Below, piece by piece: positions 19,941 to 33,937 of a stretch of 64,000 bases of DNA. Each line of letters starts with the position of its first letter. Positions within the stretch are counted from its first letter, which is position 1. The notes beneath the pieces are model-generated. The model saw only the letters and a list, made by a program, of their open reading frames with translations, was not told the origin of the DNA and did no database searches. Where the stretch lies: positions 69,586 through 133,585 of the forward strand of contig NW_003314441.1 in the NCBI RefSeq assembly GCF_000143415.4. Direction: 5' to 3'. The stretch is from Selaginella moellendorffii. Taxonomy: Eukaryota; Streptophyta; Lycopodiopsida; Selaginellales; Selaginellaceae. The translations under genes were made by a program, and so were the position numbers.

Positions 19941-22900
19941 TCTGATACCAAATTGTAAGTTGTGTTAGAGTTGTCCACGGCCCTATCATTTGGCTACTTT
20001 GCCACCCCTTCCCTTGGAGCTTTCACCTTGCTAACTTGGAGCATTTGGGAATCCATCCTTGGAAGCATACTTCCTTTCTCGCAATCCGTTAACATCCAAC
20101 ACATTAGTGTTCCATGCCTAACTTTGCCATTTGGATTCTTTCGAAAGACCATTCTCAAGATATCCTTTTCATTCCATGGCAAAGGCTCTACTTTGCTAAG
20201 TCTAAAGGATGTTCACCCCTAATAGGTCTCTTTAGCATTTTTTGCTATGGGCTCCGTCTACGACCCAACTTTGCAACCCTCTCATAGGTCTCTCCTAGAG
20301 AATACTTTCTTGGATTTACTATACCATCGTATTGACACAATTGATTTCCCTTTAGATGTCCTTCCCACTTGGTCACTTTGACTAAGCCACTGTAAGCTCC
20401 TGAATTTGGACTTCCCGGGAGGTCACCCAGCCCAATACTATTCAAACCCAAGGACGCTTAACCCCATATATCCCAAGACCCTTAACCAATTGGAAAAGAG
20501 GGTGCACTCTTATTCATGGGCCTTTTCCCTTTATATTTGAACCCTATGGACCGTCTCTCGAGTCGTTCCCTTTGGTTGCTTACAGCAATAGTTCAAATTA
20601 ACACTTTGAACTAAGAATTATATTCCTTAACCTAAACAAAGACCTTGTCCTTGTTTAGCCACAAGATCACCTAGTGATCTCATTTTGACCCCTTAGCAGG
20701 TCTACTAATAAGAACTAAGTCTTCCAGACCCTTTTAGATTGTTGGCTATGACCCCGGGGGCATCCCCCACACTTGGTGGTGCGCCCAAGTCAACCCTTCC
20801 GGCCAAAGGTCCATTGCAACTGAGAGTGGGCATCCCCATCTCATTCACCACGTCCTTGGTGCCACTTGCACCAAAGTGTTCAAGTTGGATATGCCGAACT
20901 TTCACACTAAGCAATCTAATTGTGCATCACAACTCTGGGGCATCTCCCGCTTGGCAGTGTGCCTAATCTAATCTCCTTACTGAGAGTCCATGACCATCTA
21001 AAAATGAGTGTCCTTATATTCCACACCATCACCACACCCTAGTGAGTTGGGACTCAAACACAAGCACTAGAGGGTTGGAACTTAAACCCAACCTCTGTAT
21101 ATGCATCTACGGATGGCATCACCCAGGATGCCTGGCATGACTCCCCACGCCGGTGCACCAATTTATACCCAAAGTGCGCTACGAATCATAGCTTAGGAAC
21201 TTAGTCCCTCTAAATTGCCAAGTCGTCTCACTCGATAAGTCTATGATCATTGCATGGACTCCTCCATGCTTGGCCCCATAGGCCACCCTTTTTGAAGTTA
21301 GTACCTTCAACTAGGGGATTTGTTCCCCTGACTTGCCACTCTCGCTTAGCAAGTCATCTGACCAATGTAACATGGTTTCATGCATAAGCGTGAAAGTCCT
21401 GAACTATCGACTTTCATTCAAAGCAATCCCTTTGAACACTCAGGAACTACTTCCCTAATCTTGATAGCCTTGTCTCATGGCCAGCTTCAAGACCACGCTT
21501 CTGCTGCGCCACTCTAATTTCACGCGTTCTATAAACCATTTACACTTGGTTTTCTAGGTACTAAATTACCTAGAATTGTCTTTGAGAACATGGAAGAAAC
21601 TCTGTCCGTTAACTTGCTAAGGCCTCTCCTTTTGCAAGCTTTCTAATTGCCATATGGTGTAACATGGTCAATTCCATGCCTTACACTCTCCATGGCACCA
21701 CGGTTGCTAGTAATAACATGCTCGAGTGCCCACTTGATTTTCCACTCCTAACTGACATAACCACCCTTGGTTATGTTCTTCGATTTCTATGGTTTGGTTC
21801 TATCCCCTTACTACTTACCTTTGGCCTCACACATTTCTTTCGGTTATTTGCCTCTAAACTAGGAGGATAGCTTTGCACTTTTTACCATGCCTTAGCAAAT
21901 ATTCTTAGAGATGAACCTACCTGATAGCCTAGGGAGTGGTTCCTCAATCTGGTATGCTCACCTTATAATCCCATACACCAGAATTAACATTACTACATAT
22001 GGGCCTTCATGTACCCATCATTAACCTTGCCAAAATTCCATTTTTGGCTTTGTCCAATTTGGGTCGATGGACTTCTCCTGTCTCCACAACCTTAGACGTT
22101 TGGATAGCACCTTCTATCCAGGGACTTAGTCCCTTGGGCCTTATTTATTGCCTTCGCGACATCAAACACCAACTCCTGGTGTTCTAGAGTGTTTGGGTGT
22201 CCCAATGATGGCCTCCTTGACAATGAGCATTCCCTTTACGACATTGACTTACTATATCGTAACATAAGCAATTCATTCTCTATAAGGGTATATTTACCTT
22301 CCTTATCCCAATAAAAAGTCTTAGGTAGTTACCTTCTACCAGTTTCATTAATTATTTTGCACCTTTTGCTTAGTTGCCTCATAATTGTCAAGTCCTACAA
22401 CTCATTGCTAATGCTTCCACACCTCCATCATTGTTTGGGTCACCACACTCTACTACATGCTTTCCAGCTTAGGCTATGTCATTCCCATTTCCATTGGGAT
22501 TCCCTTGGCAAGAGATTCTTATGAACCCACCAATATAACCTCAAGGTATCACACTTTGGCACATTTGGTGTCCCCACACCATCGGCTCCACGAGCCTACC
22601 TTTATGACACTTCCACTTGTGTCTAGGTCTTTTGCCAAGACCAACACAGTCATTTCTCATGCCAACTATCCATTATCACTTCACCACAATGTTCTCACAC
22701 AACTCTGCACCAAAGTTGCTTTCTTCTAGGAACACCTTTCCCATGACTTTAGTATGGCACATTTTGCCACCCATGAGATACCCACTGTTCTCACACTTGG
22801 ATCTTATGATCTTCCCCATCCTCCGTGGGGCACAACACACCTCAGTCCAAATGCTTCCATTAGTTCTTTAGGAGCATTCCTTGACTCCACTCAATTCATT

Positions 22901-23495
22901 CAACTTGTTGGACTTTTTCTAATCCCCCGACCTATAAGGTCTTACTTTTGAGGTGTGAGCTCATTAGAATACAACTTCTTATATTCATGTCCTACTCACC
23001 AGGACCACCATTACAAGTGTTATTCCAACACTTGACTATTTTTCATTCCTTGTGGGCTACCTTCACCTATTAGAACTATCTGTTCATATAATGAGAACAT
23101 CGATTCATCCTCTAATCACACCCCCAACTCTTGGGGTTGTTCTAGCATTTATTCAAGGTAGCCTCGGCTACTATTTCAAGGACTTATGACCTCATCTGTA
23201 TTTAACCTCCCACGGTCATTAATTCTGGCATCAAATTCATGAGCACCAGCCTCAACTTCAAGAGGGTAATCTTGTGACTCCTTTATCGTTTTGGAGTTTC
23301 TATCTTCCCCGTGATCCCAAATATAGTTGTTTACCACAACTACATTAGCCAGTTTGCTGAGTTAAACACTCATCTGGATCACATCCTCAACTCAATGAGG
23401 AAAACCTTACACTATTCCCAAGATCCTAAAGTCGTTCCATTATTGGCCCTTTTCTATCCACCACCTCACCTACAAGTTGACTCCTTATTTGCTCA
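19941..23495 (-). repeat. LTR-B internal region, copy 2 (minus)
   Basis: Long reverse-complement LTR-B interior, best aligned by eye with 59882-64000 and 30350-33489. The hairpin module lies at about 20745-21165. A solo TRIM LTR interrupts it at 20391-20584. I find no gag, protease, reverse transcriptase or integrase signature. Confidence 0.6.
20391..20584 (-). mobile_element. Solo TRIM LTR
   Basis: A 194-bp LTR (TGTAAGCTCC...TTGCTTACA) sits alone inside LTR-B interior. Compared with the uninterrupted paralogue near 17047, a few host bases are missing and no clean target duplication remains. Confidence 0.7.
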
Positions 23496-24577
23496 CTTCA
23501 TGCTCGTTCATTGAGCCCTCCATTAGGAGTTCCATTCCCGCTCTTGACTTTTCAAGTCGGAGCCTTTTAGTCCAAACGTGTTACGCTTGTTTGGCTTTTG
23601 CTTTGGCCACTACCACATGGCACCATTTTGGTTCCACTTTGGGACTTAAGGATTTGTGTCTCACACTCTCCCCACCTTCCACCTTTTGGTGCTCTAGCCA
23701 TGGGCTTAGAGTGAAGTTCCATTGAGCCATGCCAGGTATCCAAGTAGGTAGTGCCACCCACACTTGGACTGGGAGCATTGGCCATTCGATCTCCCAGGGG
23801 AACTAGAGCTAGCTCTTGAACACTTCACCAAGTTACCCCACTTGTCGGTCCATATTCACTCTAGCCTTGGACTTCCCAGTGGTTATCCTATCACCCAACA
23901 CTTAGGTACAGCCTTCCTAGGCCAAACTGGCCTTTCCTGGCCAAACTAGCTCAACTAGAGTCCTCTACTTTTGGAGCTCACCAAACCCCCCAAGGTCTAG
24001 GAGATGAACACTTTGGGCTTTCACCCTCTCAAACTCAAACTCGGACTTGGACTCGGACTCGGACTCAAACTTGGACTTGGGCTTAGGCTCGGTCTCGGTC
24101 TCAGTCCTGGTCTCGGTCTCGGTCTTGACTTCAGACTCTGTCTCGGGTCCTTCTCGGACTCCATCTCGGGTCCATCTCAAACTCCATCTCAGGTCCATTT
24201 TGGACTCCATCTTGGACTCCATCTCGGGTCCATCTCGGGTCCATCTCGGACTCCATCTTGGACTCCATCTTGGGCTCCATCTCAGATTCCATCCTCGGGT
24301 CGATCTCGGGTCCATCTCGAACTCCATTTCGGGTCCATCTCGGACTCCATCTTGGGTCCATCTCAGGTCCTCTTGTGTCGCTTTTCTAGAGACTCTTTTA
24401 TTGCTCACTTCATGCTCGTTCCTTGAGCACTCCGTTGGGAGTTCTACTCCTTCTGTCGACTTTTCAAGTTGGAGCCTTTTAGTCCAAACGTATTACGCTC
24501 GTTTGGCTTTCGCTTTGGCCACTACCACATGGCACCCTTTCAGCTCCACTTTGGGGCTTAGGGATTTGTGTCTCACA
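23496..24577 (-). repeat. LTR-B (minus), internally rearranged
   Basis: The end of an LTR-B (GGATTTGTGTCTCACA) appears twice, at about 23668 and at 24577. Between them is a second partial copy carrying the 12-bp-unit array (24030-24400). It looks like two overlapping LTR fragments joined by deletion or recombination. Confidence 0.55.
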
Positions 24578-25899
24578 AGAACCCAAGTTTCAGGGCCTTG
24601 GGCCACTAAATGAAACAACGGAGCTAAACTCCTAAGCATAGAGCTAAGGAGCGAAAGAACCGGAGCACGAAGTGACTCTCGAGTGTTTAACCAAAACAGT
24701 GAAGAGACAGTGGGGGGTTCTAAATGTATAGTAGGGATAGTGGGTAGGTCAGGCATGGTTGACCAACCAGAGGCATAATTTAGCTCCCGCTTGCATGCTT
24801 GTTTTTGTTCTGTATCTAACTTAGGTCTAAGCCCAAGTTTTATACCATGCTAATTGGTGGAGTACCCATATCCTCGCATTAGACCACTAGTATGCTAAAA
24901 TAGTGCCAAACTCCATTTGGCTTTGTTTTGCATGTTGGTTTTGGTATTGGGATGTTAGATGCTCTATAACTATTCTAAGTTGCTTTGTGCTCCTGTCCCT
25001 TAACTCCTTGGGTTGTATACTTGGGAGTTGTTCCATGTTTCTATTCTATCACTCCTTGACTTCATGCTTAAGAGTTTGGCTTTTTTCTTTTGTTCAGTGG
25101 CTCAAGGCTTTACTTCATAGTTATCCTATAGTAAATCACCATAGGATAAAGAGTGAAACCACATACACTACAATATCTCATTTTACTCTAATATCAATAT
25201 CAACAATATCAATGGTTGAGCATATTTCAATGTCATCAACACTAAAATAAAACTAAAAGAAAGTAAGAGTGAATCACCACTCAACCGTCTATAGAACTAA
25301 GCTAACCAAAGTTGAAAATACTTTATTTAGTATTTGAGACCAATCCTTCAATAATACTTAGTTATAAATAACATATCATCAAGGAATGATTCACCACATC
25401 CAAGACTTAATGAAATCTAAATGCAACCAAATGATATTGACAGAAGTAAAATGGATATATAAACATGAAAAACTATGTAAAACCAACGACACAATCCTCC
25501 ACAATACCATCTGGGAAAGCAAAGCTATCACTACTAAATCATTATTGAGAGAAGCAAATGTCAATTGTCCTTGATAAAGTTTACATGTAATTATTAGTCC
25601 CAAGGTAATCAAAAACCACTTTTCAACTTGCCTTCACAAAACCCAAATACTAAACTCATCATTGTTTTAGATAATTATCCAACAAGAAAGTAATACCCCA
25701 AATACAAGATATAGGAATATAGATAAGAATGGACTAAATGACCAAATGGTTAGTTATATATGATCAACACTCAACCAAAACTAAAATAAAGACCATAAGA
25801 TGGATTTATATAGTACACAAACAAAGCTATAATATAGATACTAACACCTCAACTGTAAACAACTAAGTTGGGTATCACCATCCTTAGTGAAGGCACAAA
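24578..25899. repeat. Family C repeat and AT-rich DNA
   Basis: 24578-25170 contains family C motifs (GGGCCTTGGGCCACTAAA, CGGAGCACGAAGTGACTCTC, ATAGTAAATCACCATAGGAT) shared with 53390-53810. From about 25250 to 25899 the sequence is AT-rich and I recognise nothing in it. Confidence 0.45.
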
Positions 25900-26099
25900 T
25901 GTGAGACACAAATCCCTAAGCCCCAAAGTGGAGCCAAAAGAGTGCCATGTGGTAGTGGCCAAAGTGAAAGCCAAACAAGCGTAACACAATTGGACTAAAA
26001 GCTCCAACTTGAAAGATTGAGAGTGGGAGGGGAACTCCTAACGAAGTGCTCGAAGAACAAGCACAAAACGAGCAATAAGTGAGTCTTTAGAAAAGAGAC

Positions 26100-26960
26100 C
26101 CAAGATGGAATTCGAGATGGACCTAAGATGGAGTCTAAGATGGAGTCCAAGATGGACCCGAGATGGAGTCTGAGATAGGGTCTGAGATGAAGTCTGAGAT
26201 GGACCCGAGATGGAGTCCAAGATGGACCTGAGATGGAGTCCAAAATGGACCCGAGATGGAGTCCAAGATGGACTCGAGATGGAGTCCAAAATGGAGTCTG
26301 AGATGGACCCAAGATGGAGTTCAAGATGGACCCGAGATGGAGTCTGAGATAGAGTCCAAAATGGAGCCGAGATGGAGTCTGAGATGGAGTTCGAGATGGA
26401 CCCGAGATAGAGTCCAAGATGGCATCTGGGATGGAACCGAGATGGAGTCTGAGATGGACCTGAGATGGAGTCCCAGTTGGAGTCCGAGATGGACCCGAGA
26501 TGGAGTTTGAGATGGAGTCTGAGATGGACCTGAGATGGAGTTTAAGATGGTGTTTGGGATGGAACCGAGATGGAGTCCAAGATGGAGTTTGAGATGGGCC
26601 TGAGATGGAGTTTGAGATGGAGTCCAAGATGGAGTTTGAGATGGACCCAAAATAGAGTTCGAGATGAAGTCCGAGATGGAGTCCGAGATGGAGTCCAAGA
26701 TGGACCCGAGATGGAGTCCAAGATAGACCCCAGATGGAGTCCAAGATGGACCCGAGATGGAGTCCAAGATGGACCCGAGATGGAGTCCAAGATGGACCCG
26801 AGATGGAGTCCAAGATGGACCCGAGATGGAGTCCAAGATGGAGTCCAAGACGGAGTCTGAGATGGACCCGAGATGGAGTCTAAGATGGAGTCCAAGATGG
26901 AACCGAGACCAAGACCGAGTCCGAGTCTGAATTTGAGTTCGAGTTTGAGTTTGAGTCCAA
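26100..26960. repeat. 12-bp-unit array in LTR-B
   Basis: About 860 bp of imperfect GAGATGGAGTCC and GAGATGGACCCG units. Because the unit length is a multiple of three and the units lack stops, long empty reading frames appear on both strands. Confidence 0.9.
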
Positions 26961-28399
26961 ATACTAATACAAGCTGTTGGGTGAAAGCCCAAAGCAATCA
27001 TCCCCCGGGGGGGGGGGGGGTTGGGTTGCTGCCGGGGGTTCCAAAAATATAGTAAGGAGAGTGTGGGGGTTGGACCCCAGTGGAGCTAGTTTGGCCAAAA
27101 AAGGCCAATTTAGCCTAGGAAGGCCATACCCAGCTGTTGGGTGATGGGATAACCATTAGGAAGTCCAAAGTTAGAGTGAATATGGACTGACAAGTGGGGT
27201 AGCTTGGTGAAGTGTTCAAGAGCTTACTCTAATTCCCTCGAGAGGTTGAATGGTCGATGCTCCTAGTCCAAGCATGGGTGGCACTACCTACTTGGATACC
27301 TGGCATGGCTCAACAATACCTCACTCTAAGCCCATGGCTAGAGCACCCAAAGGTGGAAGGTGGGGAGAGTACCCATGAGGCTTGCATAGGGCCGCAATGT
27401 TCCAAAATGTTATTCCAAAGTCCCAGATTATAGAAAGGAAGAGGAGTGGTCCTTTGATGTAGTGACCAAGGATACGATCATGTGATGAGGAAGTCCTAGA
27501 GGACAGTGGGACTTAGTGGTCGAGCCTATGGGCTTTGTCCTAGTGGCAGTGTTGATGAACATAGCCATGGATAGAAAAGGGACATGGTGAGGACTACAAA
27601 AGGGGTATTGGGGAAGGCTATTCCCCATGTCTGCGGGCATCGTAAAGATGCTAAGGAGTGGATCTAGAATGATCACTTATGAACGGATGGCCTAGTCTTT
27701 GAGAGACGGGATTGCAATATAGGTGGTGTTGGACCACTTATATGACCAAGGTGAATGGGTATGGCTTTAGTGTAACGGGCTGATATGTTGGTAGTACCTT
27801 GGGGTGTCTGTCATGGGATCGGACACGTGGACACGTTGCCCATAGAGAATAAAATCAAGTATCAATGTAACACTTGTAAAGATGGTCCTTGTAAATAGGA
27901 CATGAATACAAGAAGTTGTATTCCAGTGAGTTGTTACCTCAAAAGTAGGACCTTATGGGTCGTCAAATTAGCAAAGTCTAAAAAAGCTGAATGATTCAAG
28001 TAGAGTCAAGAAATGGTCCTAAGCGAGTGATAAGAGCATTTGGACTGAGGTGTGTTGTACCCCACAAAGGATAGGGATCCAAGAGGGATTATGATTATAG
28101 TGTAAGATGGACATTTCATCATGCTCCCAATGAAGGCCCATGGACATTGCAATATTATGCACATGAAAGACTACCATAAAATACTTTTTGAGATGGTAAA
28201 GACAAAAATGGAGGATCATAAGATCTAAGCATGAGAACAATGGGTATCTCATCAATAGCAGAATGTGCCATGTTAAAGTTGTGGGAAAGGCATTCCCAGA
28301 AGAAAGAAACTTTGGTACAGAGTTATATGTGAACACTATAGTGCAGTGCTAACTGATAATGGCATGAGAAACAATTACTTTAATCTTGGCAAAGACCCA

Positions 28400-30349
28400 T
28401 GTAAGCGACTAATTTTTCCATTCTACTTTAGTCACTTAATCACACCTCTGACCACTTGAAGGAGTCTCTTTCACAACCTCCATAAGTCCTATTTCGGACT
28501 TGGGCTTGCTAGCCCCGAGAATAACATCCTTGCCACTCAACCTTTGCACTTGGTCCAAGTGCTCCACGTGTCCGATCCCATGACCGACACCCCAAGGTAC
28601 CATTGACATATCAGCCTGCTACGCTAAGGCCATGCCCCTTCACCTTGGTCACACCAGCGGTCTAACACCACCTGCATCACAGTCCCAGCTCTCAAGGACA
28701 GGGCTATCCGTCCATGAGTGATCATTCCAGATCCACTCCTTAGCATCCTTAGGATGCCCACAAACATGGGGAATAGCCTTCCCCAATGTCCCTTTTCCGG
28801 TCCCCACCAAGTCCCTTTCTGCTCATAGCTATGTTTGCCAACACTACCACTGGGTCGAGGCCCACAGGCCCGACCACCAAGTCCCATGGTCCTCTGGGAC
28901 TTCCTCCGCACCCAATTGTATCCTTGGTCACTACACCAGAGGATTATTCCTCTTCCTTTCCACAGTCTGGGCCTTTGGGACAACATTTTGGAACACCGTG
29001 GGCCTACACAAGCCCCGTGGGTACTCTCCCCACCTTCTGCCTTTAGGTGCTCTAGCCATGGGCTTAGAGCAAGGTTTCGTTGAGCCATGCCTGGTATCCA
29101 AGTAGGTAGTGCCACCCACACTTGGACTGGGAGCATCGGCCAGTCGACCTCCCTGGGGAACTAGAGTCGGCTCTTGAACACTTCACCAAGCTACCCCGCT
29201 TGTTGGTCTGTATTCACTCTAGTCTTGGACTTCCTAGTGGTTAGTTCATCACCCAACATTGGGTCTGGCCTTCTTAGGCCAAACTGGCCTTTTCTGGCCA
29301 AACTGACTCCACTACAGTCCTCCCCCTTACTATACTTTTGGAGCTCACTAAACCCCCCAAGGTCTGGGAGACGAATGCTTTGGGCTTTCACCCTCTCAGA
29401 CTCGAACTCGAACTCAGACTCGTACTCGGACTCGGACTCGGACTCGGACTTGGGCTTGGGCTAGGTCTCGGCCTTGGCCTTGGTCTCGGTCTCGGTCCCG
29501 GTCTCGGTCTCGGTCCCGGTCTCGGTCTCGGTCCCGGTCTCGGTCTCGGTCTCGGTCTCAGTCCCAGTCCCAATCTCGGTCTCGGTCTCAGTCTCAACCT
29601 CGGACTCCATCTCAGGTCCTTCTCAGACTCCATCTCGGATTCCATCTCGGGTCCATCTCAGACTCCATCTCGGACTCCATCTCGGACTCCATCTGGGGTC
29701 CATCTCGGACTCCATCTCAGACTCCATCTCAGACTCCATCTCGGACTCTGTCTCGAACTCCATCTCGGACTCCATCTGGGGTCCATCTCAGACTCCATCT
29801 CGGGTCCATCTCAGACTCCATCTCGGTCCATCTCAGACTCCATCTCGGACTCTGTCTCGGTCCATCTTGGACTCCATCTCGGACTCCATTTCAGACTCCA
29901 TCTCGGTCCATCTCGGACTCCATCTCGGACTCAACCTCGGACTCCATCTCGGACTCTGTCTCGGTCCATCTCGGACTCCATCTCGGACTCCATTTCGGAC
30001 TCCATCTCGGACTCCACCTTAGACTCCATCTCGGACTCCACCTCGGACTCCATCTCAGACTCCACCTCGGACTCCATCTCGGACTCCGTCTCGGTCCATC
30101 TCGGACTCCATCTCGGACACTTCCATGTGTCATGTGTTGGTCCTTTTGGGTCCCTTTTTGGAGCCTCGCTTATTGCTCGTTTCGTGCTTGTTCCTCGAGC
30201 ATTTTGTTGGGAGTTCCACTCCCGCTCTCGACTTTTCAAGTTGGAGCTTTTAGTCCAAACGTGTTACGCTCATTTGGCTTTCGCTTCAGCCATTACCACA
30301 TGGCACCCTTCCGGCTCCACTTTGGGGACTAGGGATTTTGTGTCTCACA
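28400..30349 (-). mobile_element. Solo LTR-B with 5-bp target duplication
   Basis: A 1950-bp minus-strand LTR-B starts TGTAAGCGACTAATTTTTCC and ends GATTTTGTGTCTCACA. It is flanked by the direct repeat ACCCA (28395-28399 and 30350-30354). The interior sequence on either side is continuous when compared with 62020-62070, so it inserted into an existing LTR-B element and then lost its own interior by LTR-LTR recombination. Its 12-bp-unit array spans about 29395-30120. Confidence 0.85.
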
Positions 30350-33300
30350 ACCCAGACACAATTGGGAAGTGTCATAAAGGTAGGCTCGTGGAGCTGATGG
30401 TGTGAAGACACCGAATATGCCAAGGCATGATGCCTTGAGGTCAAGTTGGTGAGTTCACGAGAACCCCTTCCCAAAGGAATCCTAATGAAAATGGGAATGG
30501 CATAGCCTAAGCTGGAAGGCATGCGGTTGGAGTATGGTGACCCAAATAATGATGGAGGTGTAGAAGCATTAGCAATAAACCATAATAAAAATCAAACCCC
30601 AAAAACTCCTAAAAATTAGGGTTTAAATATTTTCTACACTATATTTTAAAAATTATAATTATAAATAAATTTTAAGATATTAGTTGTAGAACTTGACAAC
30701 TATAAGGAAACTAAGAAAAAGGGTGCAAAATAATTGATTAAACTAGTAGAAGGTAACTACATAAGACTTCTTGTTGGGATAAGGAAGTTAAACATACCTT
30801 TATGAGGGATAAATTGCTTATATTGCAATATAGTAAATCAATGTCGTAAAAGGGAATGCTCATTGTCAAAGAAAGCCATCATTGGGACACCCAAACACTC
30901 TAAAACACTAGGAAATGGTGTTTGGTATCGTGAAGGCATTAAATAAGGCTCAAGGGATTAAGTCCCTAATGAATGATAAATAGGAGATGCTATCCAAATG
31001 TCTAAGGTTGCAGAGACAAGACAAGTTTGTCTACCCAAATTGGACAAAGCCAAAAGAAGAATTTTGGCAAGACTAGTGATAAGCATATAAAGGCCCATAA
31101 GAAGCAACATTAATCCCAATATGTGGGATTATAAAGTAAGTATACCTGAATTGAGGAACCACTCCCTAGGTCATCAGGTAGGTTCATCCCTAATGAATAC
31201 TTGCTAAGGCATGGTAAAAAGTGCAAAACTATCCTCCTAATCTAGAGAAGAATAACTGAAGGAAACGTGTGAGGTCAAAAAACAAGTAGTAAAAGGATAG
31301 AACCGAACCATAAGAATCAAAGGGTATAACCAAGAGTGGTTATATGAGTTAAGAGTGAAGAATCAAGTGGGTGCTCGAACGGGTTATTATTAGCAACCCT
31401 AATGCCATGGAGAGTCTAAAATATGGAATTATCCATGTTAAACCATATGGCAATTAGGAAGCTTGCAAAAGGAGAGGCTTTAGCAAGCTAAGAGATAGAG
31501 TTCCTTCAATGTTCCAAAAGACAATTCTAGGTAATTAGTACCTAGAAAGGCAAACGTAAATGATTTATAAAATGTGCGAAATCAAAATGGCACAGCAAAA
31601 GTGTAATCTTAAAGCTTGCTATGAGGCGAAGAAGTAAATCCCAAGTGTTCAAAGAGAGGGCTTTGAACGAAAGTCGATGGTCAAGGACTTTCACGCTTAT
31701 GCATGAACCATGTTACAATGGCAAATGACTTGCTAGGTGAAATTGGCAAGTCAAGGGAACAAACACCCTAGTTGAAGGTGCTAACTTCAAAAGGGGTGAT
31801 CCATGGGGAACAAGCATGGAGGAGTCTACGCATGATCACAAACTTGTCAAGTGAGAGGACTTGGTAATATGGAGGAACTAAGTTCCTAAGCTATGCTTTA
31901 TAACACACTTTAAGTATAAGTTGGTGCACTAATGTGGGGAGTCACACTAAGCATCCTGGATGATGCCATCTATAAATGCATATATAGAGGTTGGGTTTGA
32001 GTTCCAACCCTCTAATGCTTGGGTTTGAGTCCCAAGTCACTAGGGTGTGGTGATAGTGTGGAATATGAGGACACTCATTTTTTGGTGGTCGTGGACTCTT
32101 AGTAAGGAGATTAGCTTGGGCACACTACCAAGTGGGGGATGCCCCAGAGTTGTGATGCACGATTAGATTGCTTAGTGTGAAAGTTCGACATATCTAACTT
32201 GAACACTTTGGTGCAAGTGGCACCAAGGACACCCACTCTCAGTTGCAATGGACCTTTGGCCGGAAGGGTTGACTTGGGTGCACCGCCAAGTGTGGGGGAT
32301 GCCCCTGGGGTCATGGTCAACAACTTAAAGGTCCAAAAGACCTAGTACATATTGGCAAACCTGTTAAGGTGTCAAGGGTAGATCGCTAAGTGATCTTATA
32401 GCTAAGCAAGAACAATGTCCTTGTGAAGTTAAAAAATAAGGTTTTTAATTTAAAGTGTTGATTTGAATTATTGATGATGGTGTGGCTTGATTAAGGTGAC
32501 CAAGTGGGAAGAACACCTAAGGGAAATGAGCTATGTCAATATGATGGTATAGAGAGTCTGAAGAAAATAGTCTCTAGGAGAGACCTATAAAAGGGTCACA
32601 AAGTTGAGCTATGGATAAAGCCCACAGTAGAAAATGCTAAAGAGACTTATTAGGGGTGAATACCCTCTAGATTTGGCAAAGCAAAGCCTTTGCTATAAAA
32701 CCAAAAGGATACCTTGAGGATGGAGGTAGTGATCCTATGTTGTTAAGGGCAATAATTAAAGGATAGGAGCAAAAATTAATGGCTAAGAAAAGAACCATGG
32801 GAATCATGGGAAAGAATACAAATGGCAAAGTTAGGCAGGAACACCAATGTGTTAGATGCTAACGGATTATGAGAAAAGCCATATATTTCCAAGGATGGAT
32901 TCCTAATTGCTCAAATTTGGCAAAAGTGAAAGCTCCAAAGATGGGAGCAATAAGGTAGCCAAATGATAGAGCCATGAACAACCCTAGCACAAATTATGAT
33001 AATTAGAACTTAGTGCTAAAGGTGGTATGAAATAAGAAAGAAGATGATGGTGCCCTCAAGTAGAGAACTTCCAAGGATGGGGAAGTGGAGTTGCACAATA
33101 TGTGCAAAGCAAGGTGTCAAAGACACCTAGGAAATTGATTCTGAGAAGTCAAAATTAAAAGTTCCAAAGTGCAAAGGTTATATTAATGGAAATTGAGACT
33201 ACTCAAGAATGAGTAGTGAGATTGAGATAGAGAAGGTGTCTCTAACAAGTTTCGTGAGAACTAAACCAATAAAATGAGAGAACCACCACAAATGGTCAAA

Positions 33301-33937
33301 TAAGTCTCTAAGTTGGAAATATTATGCTCCTTAGAGGATGGACAAGGCATGGTGAGCCTTTGGTGTCAAACCATTGACAAATATTGGCTAGATGTTAGGG
33401 ATGGAAAGAGTAATACATGTTAGTATTACTTTATAAAAATAGTTTATCATTCAATGAGGACATCGAACTTTGTTTATAGGTGGTGGAGTTGTGAGACACA
33501 AATCCCTAAGCCCCAAAGGGGAGCCGAAAGGGTGCCATGTGGTAGTGGCTGAAGCAAAAGCCAAACAAGCGTAATACATTTGAACTAAAAACTCTGACTT
33601 GAAAGGTCGAAAGTGGGAGTAAAACTCCAAACGAAGTGCTCAAAGAACAAACACGAAACGAACAATAAGTGAGTCTCTAGGAAAGGGACCCAAGATGGAC
33701 TCGACATCGAGTCCAAGATGGAGTCCGAGATGGAGTTCGAGATTGAATTGAGACCAAGACCAAAACCGAGTCCGAGTCTTAGACTGAGACAATCCAAGTT
33801 CAAGTCCAAGTCCAAATACTAATATAGGCTGTTGGGTGAAAGCCCAAAGTGATCGTCCCCTAGAGGGGGTTCCAAAAACATAGTAGGGAAAGTGTGGGGG
33901 TTTAGAATGGAAAAATTAGTTGTTTATAGCAAAACCA

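Larger units (their letters stand above)
25900..33930 (+). mobile_element. LTR-B retrotransposon, non-coding (LARD-like)
   Basis: A plus-strand LTR-B element: a 5' LTR (25900-27831, 3' end deleted into the interior), interior 27832-33489, and an internally deleted 3' LTR (33490-33930). The interior is split by a minus-strand solo LTR-B. All reading frames in the interior are short and show no retroelement domain, as in large retrotransposon derivatives that borrow proteins. The interior carries the hairpin module near 31938-32300. Confidence 0.65.

Noticed and set aside
25995..26813. A 272-codon minus-strand frame and overlapping frames to 27001
   Set aside because: Array of LTR-B repeat units, not a gene.
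29338..30405. A 355-codon plus-strand frame
   Set aside because: Same array in the solo LTR-B; it reads from LTR sequence into repeat with no domain.
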